Part shown: piece by piece, positions 1 through 6,290 of the stretch
Layout: each line of letters opens with the position of its first letter
Numbering within the stretch: the first letter of the stretch is position 1
Assembly (NCBI GenBank): GCA_035938215.1
Contig: DASZHC010000161.1
Span: forward strand, 1 to 7,799
Length of the DNA stretch: 7,799 nt
Direction of reading: 5' to 3'
From: DASZHC01 sp035938215
Lineage (GTDB): Bacteria; Verrucomicrobiota; Verrucomicrobiia; Chthoniobacterales; JAFAMB01
Program-made: the position numbers and the translations under genes
The notes under the pieces: generated by a model
Told to the model about the DNA's origin: nothing
Seen by the model: only the letters and a program-made list of their open reading frames with translations
The model's database searches: none

Positions 1-550
1 TATACGGAGCCGCCAGGGTGAGGGACGGGAGGATTAGACCCTTCAGGCTACCCCAACCGCCAACAGGAAGAATTTGAAGATCGATAGCGAAGATTAAAAC
101 CAGCAACGGACCGATCACGAAAGATGGAAGTGAAATCGCAAACAACGCTCCCAGCATCGCAGTGCGATCGATCCAGGTATGCTGTTTCGCCGCCGCCACT
201 GCTCCGAGGAAGACTCCGCTTCCGGCAGCTATACAAAAGGCAATCCCGCCCAGGGTCCCCGATACCGGCAGGCTTTGCGCCAGAATTTCGTTCACCGATC
301 GATTCCGGTATTTTGTCGATAGCCTCAGGTCACCGCGCAAAAGGTCTCCAAGATAGTTGAAATACTGTTCAAGCAGTGGCCCGTCCAATTTGTATTTAAC
401 GAGAAGCTGTTTCTCGATGTTCGCCGGCAATTTTCTCTCTCGATCGAAAGGACCCCCTGGCATCAGATGGATCAGAAAGAACGTCAGAGTGACCACACAA
501 AAGAGGATGATCACTAAAGCGATCCCTCTTTTGACGATAAAACGCAGCAT
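1..550 (-). CDS. ABC transporter permease, OppB/DppB type (3' end cut off by window edge)
   Basis: Inner-membrane permease subunit of a binding-protein-dependent ABC importer of the peptide/nickel (OppB/DppB) class. The window holds the first 183 residues; family members are usually about 310-330, so the EAA loop that contacts the ATPase lies beyond the edge. Visible family traits: an N-terminal membrane helix (about residues 9-29) followed by LMPGGPFD (29-36, the family's MPGDPF position), GDL (73-75) ahead of a periplasmic segment, a second hydrophobic block at 94-120, and the conserved run SLPSFVIGPLLVLIFA (140-155) followed by LPVGGW. The start is ATG at 550-548 because TAA directly precedes it in frame. 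A GGAAGGAG motif lies at 578-571, 20 nt from the ATG, which is too far for a standard ribosome binding site. The gene follows apt by 28 nt on the same strand and is probably co-transcribed. The substrate cannot be told from this part. Confidence 0.93.
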   Translation of the reverse strand, partial: MLRFIVKRGIALVIILFCVVTLTFFLIHLMPGGPFDRERKLPANIEKQLLVKYKLDGPLLEQYFNYLGDLLRGDLRLSTKYRNRSVNEILAQSLPVSGTLGGIAFCIAAGSGVFLGAVAAAKQHTWIDRTAMLGALFAISLPSFVIGPLLVLIFAIDLQILPVGGWGSLKGLILPSLTLAAPY

Positions 551-578
551 TTAGAGAAGAGCTTCGGCAACTCCTTCC

Positions 579-1112
579 TTAAAACCTCACCAAGGAGTGC
601 ACCGGAACATCCGGGGGGAGCTTCTCCCGGCCATGAAGAAATGTCAGCTCGATGACAAATAGCGCGGACCCGACAATGCCACCTATCTTCTGAACGAGAT
701 TGACCGCCGCGCCGGACGTCCCGCCGGTTGCAAGCAGATCATCAACCAACACAACACGCTCGCCCGCCGCAATCGCGTCGACATGCATCTCTACTTCCGC
801 ATCTCCGTACTCCAACCGATAGGAGAATCCGATCGTTTTATACGGAAGTTTCCCTTTTTTCCGGATCGGGACGCAGCCAACACCCAGTTTGTAAGCTACA
901 GCGGCCCCAAACAGGAAACCTCGCGCATCAATCCCGACCACCTTTGTTGGATTCGCTTTCTCCGCCTCCTCCGCCAGGTGGTCGATCACACCGCGAAACA
1001 ATTTCCCATCTCCCAGAATAGGCGTGATGTCTTTAAAAATGATTCCGGGTTTCGGAAAATCCGCGATATCTCGGATGGCAGACTGAAGCTGCTCAAGTTC
1101 TACCAGACTCAT
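579..1112 (-). CDS. apt: Adenine phosphoribosyltransferase
   Basis: Cytoplasmic purine-salvage enzyme that makes AMP and pyrophosphate from adenine and PRPP. The chosen product is 177 residues, close to the E. coli enzyme (183). Diagnostic segments: IRDIADFPKPGIIFKDIT (13-30), the type-I phosphoribosyltransferase N-terminus; ARGF (63-66); RKKGKLP (84-90), the flexible catalytic loop; EYGDAEVEMHVDAI (101-114); and the PRPP-binding loop VLVDDLLATGGT (121-132). The reading frame stays open up to an ATG at 1190, but the 26 extra residues show no resemblance to the family, so I start at ATG 1112-1110 (MSLVELEQLQ), which aligns with known N-termini. Only a weak AGG lies upstream of this start. The gene is divergent from the tetrapyrrole operon and probably heads a unit with the downstream permease. 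Confidence 0.95.
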   Translation of the reverse strand: MSLVELEQLQSAIRDIADFPKPGIIFKDITPILGDGKLFRGVIDHLAEEAEKANPTKVVGIDARGFLFGAAVAYKLGVGCVPIRKKGKLPYKTIGFSYRLEYGDAEVEMHVDAIAAGERVVLVDDLLATGGTSGAAVNLVQKIGGIVGSALFVIELTFLHGREKLPPDVPVHSLVRF

Positions 1113-1495
1113 GAGCAACGAACCTGAACGAACCACACCGAACATCAACGAAAAAAAAGGTGTTGTTCCCCTGGAATCGCTGAAAAGCAAAACTCTTTGC
1201 AGACAAAGGGCCTAGGCTAGATCGACATCTGGCCCTCGTGCTAGTCGTCGTCCTCGTTGAACTGGCAAGGCCTCCCGGGGCGGTGCGGCTCAGCGGGAGC
1301 TTCGCCCTACCGAAGTTCGCCCTCCCAACGATGTGGATCCAGGCGCAAAATTGATCCGGTAGGGCGGATCTCCCGGCGAGCCGTGCTTGGACCGGGAACC
1401 TGCGTGACCTCCGTGCGATGATTCTTTCGGATTTAGCTCTGTACAAATTAGTTGACGGCAGGCGGTGTTCGCAGAGGTTCGGTTTTGTTTCAGAT
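1113..1495. other. Divergent intergenic region between apt and the tetrapyrrole operon
   Basis: This 383-nt stretch has no convincing gene; open frames crossing it lack recognisable protein character. It should hold the promoters for apt (leftward) and the hem operon (rightward), but I cannot find a strong -35/-10 pair for either. The best rightward -10 candidate is TACAAA at 1442-1447, without a good -35. Other structure: a short hairpin sequence CTTTG-cagA-CAAAG near 1195-1208, an 8-bp palindrome GCCTAGGC near 1210-1217, a degenerate GTC/CTC trinucleotide stretch around 1239-1260, and the inverted repeat listed separately at 1286-1383. Confidence 0.6.
1286..1383. repeat. Imperfect 26-bp inverted repeat pair with 46-bp centre (possible interspersed or MITE-like element)
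   Basis: The left arm (1286-1311) read on the minus strand is GGTAGGGCGAAGCTCCCG followed by CTGAGCCG. The right arm (1358-1383) read on the plus strand is GGTAGGGCGGATCTCCCG followed by GCGAGCCG. They match at 22 of 26 positions with no gap. A third partial copy of the core follows the left arm: TTCGCCCT occurs at 1301-1308 and again at 1316-1323, and the 14-nt contexts match at 11 of 14 positions. The arms could fold into a long cruciform or RNA hairpin. No coding sequence lies inside. The arrangement looks like an interspersed palindromic element or a small transposase-less element; a plain secondary structure in the 5' region of the hem operon is the alternative. Confidence 0.6.
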
Positions 1496-2296
1496 ATGAG
1501 CTGGTCGGATCGTGTTTGGGTCGTTTTCGCCTTGGTTTGTTTTCTTCTCGGCTTCGGCTATTCAGTCTATTCACTGGCTACCGGCAAGTTTCTGATGCCA
1601 CGCAACACATTTTTTGCGATCTGCGCCGGGTTCCTGTTTCAAACGATTTATCTGGTTGTTCGCGGGCAGGAGATTGGTCGTTGCCCGATCACAAATCGCT
1701 TTGAAGTGATTGTTTTCATGACCTGGTCAATGGTCCTGATCTATTTGGTTATTGGTCCTGCTTATCGCCTTTCATTGATGGGTGCATTTACCGCCCCCGT
1801 CGCTTCCGCGCTTTCAATCGTCGCGATACTCATGCCCCCGGCGGATACAATTTCCGCGAAGATAAAGGTCAATCCCTGGCTTGAGGCGCACACATCATTT
1901 TCGATGGTTGCGTGCGGAGCATTCGCCTTGGCTTGCGTCGCCGGCGTGATGTATCTGTTTCAGGAAAGCCAGTTGAAAACCCGGCAGCCAGGTTCAATAT
2001 TCTTTCGCCTCCCGCCGATCACCGCTTTGTCGATTGCAAATTCACGCCTCTTGTTGCTCGGCTTCGCACTGCTTACGATCGGTCTCGGAACAGGATTTCT
2101 AATCGGGGCTCGGATTAACTGGGTCCAGGCGACGTGGTCTATCCTCGTATGGTGCGTCTACGGAGGCATTCTGATTGCTCGGGTCCGCCATGCGATGGCC
2201 GCTAAATGGGTAGCTACTCTGTCGATCGTCGCGTTTAGCTTGTTATTGGGGACATTTTGGGGCATTCGATTTATTTCCGAGCGGCCCTCCTTCTAA
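1496..2296 (+). CDS. CcsA/HemX-family membrane protein (cytochrome c assembly domain), first gene of hem operon
   Basis: Integral membrane protein of 266 residues with about eight predicted helices (near residues 7-27, 38-56, 71-88, 94-113, 133-155, 185-204, 213-229, 239-258). Family traits: CPITNRFE (63-70) leading into a helix, as in CcsA/ResC proteins, and WLEAHTSFSM (128-137) with a conserved histidine at 132. The tryptophan-rich haem-handling segment (WWD motif, normally ending in WDPKE) is reduced here to NWVQATWSILVW (208-219), and the acidic WDPKE core is gone. True cytochrome c synthases need that segment, whereas HemX, the Bacillus hem-operon protein affecting HemA levels, is the related family found next to hemA. 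I therefore favour a HemX-like role over cytochrome c maturation, by inference. The start is ATG 1496; an upstream ATG at 1418 adds 26 polar, non-family residues. No clear ribosome binding site. Its stop is followed directly by the hemA start. Confidence 0.85.
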   Translation: MSWSDRVWVVFALVCFLLGFGYSVYSLATGKFLMPRNTFFAICAGFLFQTIYLVVRGQEIGRCPITNRFEVIVFMTWSMVLIYLVIGPAYRLSLMGAFTAPVASALSIVAILMPPADTISAKIKVNPWLEAHTSFSMVACGAFALACVAGVMYLFQESQLKTRQPGSIFFRLPPITALSIANSRLLLLGFALLTIGLGTGFLIGARINWVQATWSILVWCVYGGILIARVRHAMAAKWVATLSIVAFSLLLGTFWGIRFISERPSF

Positions 2297-3352
2297 ATGA
2301 ATATCTTCTGTTTCGGCATCAGTCATCAGACGGCGAATGTCGAAGTTCGTGAACGATTCGCCATTCCCGACTCGGCGTTGGTGGACTCGCTGAACCGGTT
2401 GGCTCAGATGTCAAGCGTCAATGAGGGCGTGCTGTTGTCCACCTGTAACCGGACGGAATTTTACCTTGTTAGTCAGGACGCTCAGCTTGATATCGAGCCG
2501 TTCATTCAGGATTTCTATGGAACTTCGGGAGTCGGCGATCTCGAACATCTCTTTCGGTTGGCTGCGATCCCAACGGTCAGGCATCTCTTTCGCGTGGCCT
2601 CAGGTTTGGAATCGATGGTGATCGGTGAAACCGAGATATTCGGACAGGTCAAGCGCGCCTACGAGACCGCGGCAAAGTTTGGAACGACGGGGAAAATCTT
2701 AAACAGACTTTTTCAGAAGGCGTTTCACGTAGGGAAACACGTCCGATCGACGACAGCGATTACTCGCGGCAGCATATCTGTCGGGTCTGTCGCCGTCGAC
2801 CTCGCACACCAGATCTTCGGTGAGCTTTCCGGCTGCAAGATAATGATCCTCGGAGCCGGCGACACAAGCGAGAAAACCGCCCGGGGTTTTCATTCCCGGG
2901 GTGCCCGGCAAATCTTTGTTTCCAACCGTTCTCATAGTCGTGCGGTGGCCCTGGCGGAGGCGATGGAAGGCCGCGCGTTACGCTTCGATGATTGGGAGGG
3001 GGAATTTCAGGACCTTGATATCCTGGTCACTTCCACCGCAGCTCCGCACGCGATTTTGACGAAAGAAAAACTTGAGCCAATTTTGAGAACACGGCGGGAC
3101 CGTCCGCTCTTCATTATCGATCTTGCGATTCCGCGCGATGTTGAACCTGCTGTTCATTATCTTGATGGCGTCTTCGTCTATGATTTGGATTCTTTACAGG
3201 TGATCGCTGAGCGAAAGCTCGATGCGCGAAAGAAAGAAGCGGATGCGTGTGATGGTCTGATCGAGAAACATGTCCGGGATTTCGAAACCTGGCTGAATCG
3301 AGCCGCGCAAACGGCGATTCCTCCTGCGGCCATTGAGTTGCCGCGTACGTAA
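2297..3352 (+). CDS. hemA: Glutamyl-tRNA reductase
   Basis: Reduces glutamyl-tRNA(Glu) with NADPH to glutamate-1-semialdehyde, the first committed step of C5-pathway tetrapyrrole synthesis, in the cytoplasm. Seen in the 351-residue product: N-terminal catalytic domain with GISHQTA (7-13) and LSTCNRTEFY (47-56), where Cys50 is the catalytic nucleophile; GLESMVIGETEIFGQVKRAY (103-122), the family signature; and an NADPH-binding fold with ILGAGDTSEKTA (184-195), VSNRS (208-212) and FIIDLAIPRDVEP (272-284). The usual bacterial enzyme is about 420 residues. Here the C-terminal dimerisation domain is cut to roughly 45 residues after the spinal helix, ending LPRT. The stop is intact and overlaps the hemC start by one base, so the short end does not look like a sequencing break. 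ATG 2297 abuts the upstream stop codon with no Shine-Dalgarno, which suggests coupled translation. Confidence 0.97.
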   Translation: MNIFCFGISHQTANVEVRERFAIPDSALVDSLNRLAQMSSVNEGVLLSTCNRTEFYLVSQDAQLDIEPFIQDFYGTSGVGDLEHLFRLAAIPTVRHLFRVASGLESMVIGETEIFGQVKRAYETAAKFGTTGKILNRLFQKAFHVGKHVRSTTAITRGSISVGSVAVDLAHQIFGELSGCKIMILGAGDTSEKTARGFHSRGARQIFVSNRSHSRAVALAEAMEGRALRFDDWEGEFQDLDILVTSTAAPHAILTKEKLEPILRTRRDRPLFIIDLAIPRDVEPAVHYLDGVFVYDLDSLQVIAERKLDARKKEADACDGLIEKHVRDFETWLNRAAQTAIPPAAIELPRT

Positions 3353-4278
3353 TGACGATAGTTCTAGGTACCCGTGGCAGTCGCCTGGCGCTTGCGCAAG
3401 CCGAAATAGTGAGACAGGCAATTGGGCAGCTTCCCGAAAGACCCGAGGTGATGACACAAATCATCAAAACGACCGGGGATCAACGGCTGGATATCCGGTT
3501 GACTCGGTCCGGCCCGAGAATTGACCAAGGGCTGTTCACAAAGGAACTGGAAGAAGCCCTGCAGCGGAGAGAGATCGACGTCGCGGTTCACTCGCTGAAA
3601 GACCTGCCGACAATGTTGCCGGAGGGACTCGAGTTAGCGGCGAGTTTGCCAAGACACGATCCGGGCGATGTCTTGATTTCCAAATCCGCAAAATCTCTGC
3701 GAGAGCTCCCTGAATCCGGAATCGTCGCCACGAGCAGCCTGCGGCGTACGCGCCAAATTTTGTATGTTCGTCCTGATCTGCAAATCGTGGACATCCGCGG
3801 GAACGTGCCAACACGGATCTCAAGACTTGTTCAGGAGAGTTCGTGGAACGCCATCGTGCTTGCAAAAGCGGGTCTGGAGCGTCTCGGCTACCGGTTGGAA
3901 CAGGGTTATATCGATGCTGAGCCTCAGCCGTTGTTTGTATCGGACCTCAACGAACTGTTGCCGGCCGTTGGTCAGGGGGCAATCGGCCTGCAGGTAAGGT
4001 CAGACGACACGCGTTTGAAGGATCTGCTCGTCCATGTAAACGATGCGAGAACATGGTTTTGCGTGCAAGCCGAACGCGAATTACTTCGCATGCTTGGCGG
4101 AGGCTGCCAGTTGCCGCTTGGGGTGCGCACCCGGCTGGAAAACAAGAAATTTTCGATGGAAGCGATGCTCTTCCGTGACCAGGGAGACCCGATCCTGGGC
4201 TTTGTATCGGGTGTATTCATGAACCCAAGGGAGGCTGCCAAAGCTCTCCTCCAAAGAATCTATGGGCAAGGAAAATAA
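3352..4278 (+). CDS. hemC: Hydroxymethylbilane synthase (porphobilinogen deaminase)
   Basis: Joins four porphobilinogen molecules into linear hydroxymethylbilane in the cytoplasm. The 308-residue product is full length for the family. It starts TIVLGTRGSRLALAQA (2-17), the typical N-terminus. HSLKDLPT (80-87) places the catalytic aspartate at residue 84, the same number as in E. coli. SSLRRTRQ (128-135) and DIRGNVPTR (147-155) give the substrate-binding arginines, and VGQGAIG (206-212) is conserved. GGGCQLPLGV (249-258) carries Cys252, the attachment site of the dipyrromethane cofactor. No expected key residue is missing. The start overlaps the hemA stop in the sequence TAATGA, and its own end overlaps the next gene by 17 nt, so expression is probably coupled through the operon. 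Confidence 0.98.
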   Translation: MTIVLGTRGSRLALAQAEIVRQAIGQLPERPEVMTQIIKTTGDQRLDIRLTRSGPRIDQGLFTKELEEALQRREIDVAVHSLKDLPTMLPEGLELAASLPRHDPGDVLISKSAKSLRELPESGIVATSSLRRTRQILYVRPDLQIVDIRGNVPTRISRLVQESSWNAIVLAKAGLERLGYRLEQGYIDAEPQPLFVSDLNELLPAVGQGAIGLQVRSDDTRLKDLLVHVNDARTWFCVQAERELLRMLGGGCQLPLGVRTRLENKKFSMEAMLFRDQGDPILGFVSGVFMNPREAAKALLQRIYGQGK

Positions 4279-5773
4279 AGGTTTTTGCAGCCTTGTTGGA
4301 GCCGGTCCCGGTGATATCGGACTGCTCACATTGCACGCGAAAGAGGTCGTCGAACAAGCGCAGGTGGTTGTGTACGATTACCTTTGCAATCCCGAAATTT
4401 TGAAATGGGCTCCGCCTGATGCTGAACTCATTTATGCCGGGAAAAAGGCGGGCCGGCATACCTTGGGTCAGGAGGAAATCAATCTGTTACTTGTCAATAA
4501 AGCTCGGGAGGGAAAGCGAGTTGTGCGTCTCAAAGGCGGCGATCCATTTGTCTTTGGAAGAGGAGGTGAAGAAGCAGAAGCACTGGCTGCCTCGGGTTTG
4601 ACCTTTGAGGTCGTTCCTGGGGTGACTTCAGCGGTCGCGGTTCCCGCCTACGCTGGAATTCCATTGACCCATCGCAATGCGACTTCTGCATTTACAGTCT
4701 TTACGGGACACGAGGACCCCACAAAGGAAACTGGCTCGATTAATTTCAAGGCGCTGGTCGAACTCAAAGGGACTTGGGTGATGCTCATGGGAACGCAACG
4801 ACTGGATGAAATCGTTTTCGAACTTGTGCAAAACGGCGCCGATGTCCATATGCCGGTCGCTTTGATTCGCTGGGGCACAACGGGACGGCAGGAAACCGTG
4901 ACCGGCGAGCTGGGTTCCATTGTTGCCGCAGCGGACGGTTTTCAGCCGCCTGCAGTGGCGGTCTTTGGTTCGGTTGTCGATTTGCGCCCTGCGCTAAGCT
5001 GGTTCGAAGCGCGGCCGCTCTTTGGGAAGCGGATCGTGGTGACTCGAACCCGTAAGCAAGCAGGCGCTCTGAGCGCAAAGCTTCGGTCGCTGGGTGCGGA
5101 CGTCTATGAGCTTCCGACGATTCGAATCGAGCCGCCGACCAATCTTCGAGAGTTTGCGGAGCTGGTGCGCGATGCTTATCAATACGATTGGCTCGTGTTC
5201 ACCAGCCCGAACGGTGTCGACGCGTTTTTCGACATGTTCTACAAGCTTTACGACGATGCGCGACACATAGGGAATGTGAGGATTGCCGCAATAGGTCCGG
5301 CCACAGCGCAGCGAATCAAGGAGTTCCATCTCTCCGTTGACCTTAAGCCCAATGATTTTATAGCCGAGGGGATCATTTCCGGCCTGAAAGAGTTCGGAAG
5401 CGTCGAAAACCTGAAATTTTTGCTGGCGCGAGCGGAAGGCGCTCGCGATGTCCTGCCCAGGAGCCTCTCCGAACTCGGCGCCATTGTCGACGAAGCGATT
5501 GCTTATCGAACGGTGCCGGAAACGAATGATGTAACCGGGGCGATGGAAAGATTCAGGAGCGAAGGAGCAGACCTGGTGACCTTCACGAGTTCTTCAACTG
5601 TCGAAAATTTCCTGGCGCTGAAGTTTCCGTGGCCGGCAAATGCCAGAACGGCAAGCATAGGACCGATTACTTCGGAAACGATGCGTAAACACGGTCTGAG
5701 CGTTGATATCGAAGCATCTCGCTACGATATGGAAGGCCTGATCGAAGCCATCCTGAAGTTTTTCCAAGCATGA
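4262..5773 (+). CDS. cobA-hemD: Bifunctional uroporphyrinogen-III C-methyltransferase / uroporphyrinogen-III synthase (CobA-HemD fusion)
   Basis: Two-domain cytoplasmic enzyme of 503 residues. Residues 1 to about 248 form a complete CobA-type SAM-dependent methyltransferase: LVGAGPGD (11-18) and RLKGGDPFVFGRGGEE (89-104) line the SAM site, followed by VVPGVTSAVAVPAYAGIPLTHR (117-138) and WGTTGRQ (204-210). It converts uroporphyrinogen III to precorrin-2. Residues about 253-503 form a HemD domain, with GKRIVVTRTRKQAGALSAKL (255-274), VFTSPNGVDAF (312-322), LLARAEGARDVLP (387-399), TFTSSSTVENF (440-450) and IGPITSETM (466-474). It cyclises hydroxymethylbilane to uroporphyrinogen III. One chain therefore makes the branch-point intermediate and can divert it to sirohaem or cobalamin. 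ATG 4262 lies inside the end of hemC, and no ribosome binding site is evident. This is the last gene of the operon. Downstream CCCGGG palindromes (5774-5806) lack a T tract, so I see no clear terminator on this strand. Confidence 0.96.
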   Translation: MGKENKGFCSLVGAGPGDIGLLTLHAKEVVEQAQVVVYDYLCNPEILKWAPPDAELIYAGKKAGRHTLGQEEINLLLVNKAREGKRVVRLKGGDPFVFGRGGEEAEALAASGLTFEVVPGVTSAVAVPAYAGIPLTHRNATSAFTVFTGHEDPTKETGSINFKALVELKGTWVMLMGTQRLDEIVFELVQNGADVHMPVALIRWGTTGRQETVTGELGSIVAAADGFQPPAVAVFGSVVDLRPALSWFEARPLFGKRIVVTRTRKQAGALSAKLRSLGADVYELPTIRIEPPTNLREFAELVRDAYQYDWLVFTSPNGVDAFFDMFYKLYDDARHIGNVRIAAIGPATAQRIKEFHLSVDLKPNDFIAEGIISGLKEFGSVENLKFLLARAEGARDVLPRSLSELGAIVDEAIAYRTVPETNDVTGAMERFRSEGADLVTFTSSSTVENFLALKFPWPANARTASIGPITSETMRKHGLSVDIEASRYDMEGLIEAILKFFQA

Positions 5774-5820
5774 CCCCGGGGAGGAAAAGCCCGGCGGGAA
5801 CCCGGGAAAAAGGGTGCTGC

Positions 5821-5847
5821 AAAAAAAAACTCCGCCGTGGGGCGGAG
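5821..5847 (-). terminator. Intrinsic terminator of rpsU
   Basis: Read on the minus strand, a perfect 7-bp GC-rich stem (CTCCGCC / GGCGGAG, 5847-5841 with 5836-5830) encloses a 4-nt loop and is followed at once by nine T residues (5829-5821). It starts 27 nt beyond the rpsU stop. On the plus strand the hairpin is preceded by A residues and has no T tract after it, so it should act leftward only. Confidence 0.9.
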
Positions 5848-5874
5848 CGTTGTGAGCAGCTTGCTTAAAGAAAC

Positions 5875-6069
5875 TTAAGGATTGAATCGGAACTTCAGTT
5901 TGCCCCGCTTAGCCGCTAATTTTGCTTTCCGCCGCAGTTTTTGGGAAGGCGTTTCGAAAGCACGCAAGCGACGCACTTCTTCCATGATTCCTTCGGCGTC
6001 CAGCTTGTTCTTCAAGCGCTTCAGAGCCCTGTCGATCGGCTCGCCTTTTCTTACAATAACTTCGGGCAT
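5875..6069 (-). CDS. rpsU: Small ribosomal subunit protein bS21
   Basis: Small, very basic 64-residue 30S subunit protein, normally located near the 3' end of 16S rRNA and involved in initiation. MPEVIVRKGEPIDRALKRLK (1-20) is the typical bS21 start. It continues with an E(x)nRRLRAFETPSQKLRRKAK segment (31-49) and ends in an Arg/Lys-rich tail, as is usual. The start at 6069 is supported by AGAGGA at 6080-6075, 5 nt away, the clearest Shine-Dalgarno in the window. The gene stands alone between its own promoter and terminator, convergent with the tetrapyrrole operon and divergent from lemA. It is not in the rpsU-dnaG-rpoD arrangement known from E. coli. Confidence 0.97.
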   Translation of the reverse strand: MPEVIVRKGEPIDRALKRLKNKLDAEGIMEEVRRLRAFETPSQKLRRKAKLAAKRGKLKFRFNP

Positions 6070-6113
6070 AAAAGTCCTCTAAATCCAAAAATGCTTGTTC
6101 GTACGAGGGGTAA

Positions 6114-6142
6114 ATAGTAGCCGGGGTTTCCGGGACCGTCAA
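6114..6142 (-). promoter_or_regulatory. Sigma70-type promoter of rpsU
   Basis: Read on the minus strand: TTGACG (6142-6137, five of six matches to the -35 consensus), a 17-nt spacer, and TACTAT (6119-6114, four of six matches to TATAAT). Transcription would begin near 6107, giving a leader of roughly 40 nt before the rpsU ATG. The -35 hexamer is half of a perfect 12-bp palindrome, CGTCAATTGACG (6137-6148), which could be a regulator site or chance. Confidence 0.75.
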
Positions 6143-6220
6143 TTGACGAAGCAAAATTCCTTTGGACGAGTTTTCGTTTGCGTAAGCACCTGGTTTTGGC
6201 AACGATTTGCGAGCCGGGAA

Positions 6221-6257
6221 GCCGGAAGAGGCTATGGCCGAGCCGGCAGCTTTTTTT
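6221..6257 (+). other. Stem-loop followed by a T tract upstream of lemA
   Basis: On the plus strand GCCGG (6221-6225) can pair with CCGGC (6243-6247), with an inner GGC/GCC pairing (6230-6232 with 6237-6239), and seven T residues follow at 6251-6257. The stem is interrupted and separated from the Ts by 3 nt, so a terminator or attenuator in the lemA leader is only possible. It could also stop transcription running rightward out of the hem operon. Confidence 0.3.
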
Positions 6258-6290
6258 CGCTTGCTGGTGAATTGAGTAAACTTCTAAATC

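Noticed and set aside
192..205. GCCACTG sequence resembling a cobalamin riboswitch B12 box, tempting near tetrapyrrole genes
   Set aside because: It lies inside permease coding sequence, has no surrounding riboswitch stems that I can see, and has no rightward gene immediately after it.
1113..1190. Possible 26-residue N-terminal extension of apt from the ATG at 1190
   Set aside because: The extension does not resemble phosphoribosyltransferases, and the ATG at 1112 gives the normal family length.
1093..1446. 117-residue minus-strand open frame covering the intergenic inverted repeat
   Set aside because: Overlaps the start of apt in another frame, has an arginine- and serine-rich composition typical of a shadow frame, and shows no recognisable domain.
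1290..1574. 94-residue minus-strand open frame between apt and the CcsA/HemX gene
   Set aside because: Runs antisense into the well-supported membrane protein gene and has no protein-like features.
3114..3467. 117-residue minus-strand open frame across the hemA-hemC junction
   Set aside because: Antisense to two genes with intact catalytic motifs; a shadow of their codon structure.
5830..5847. The hairpin after the hem operon as a rightward or bidirectional terminator
   Set aside because: On the plus strand no T tract follows the stem; the T run exists only on the minus strand, so it belongs to rpsU.
5882..6202. Open frames overlapping rpsU on both strands (for example 5882-6082 plus and 5909-6202 minus)
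   Set aside because: The rpsU frame encodes a clear bS21 with promoter, ribosome binding site and terminator; the others are shadows.
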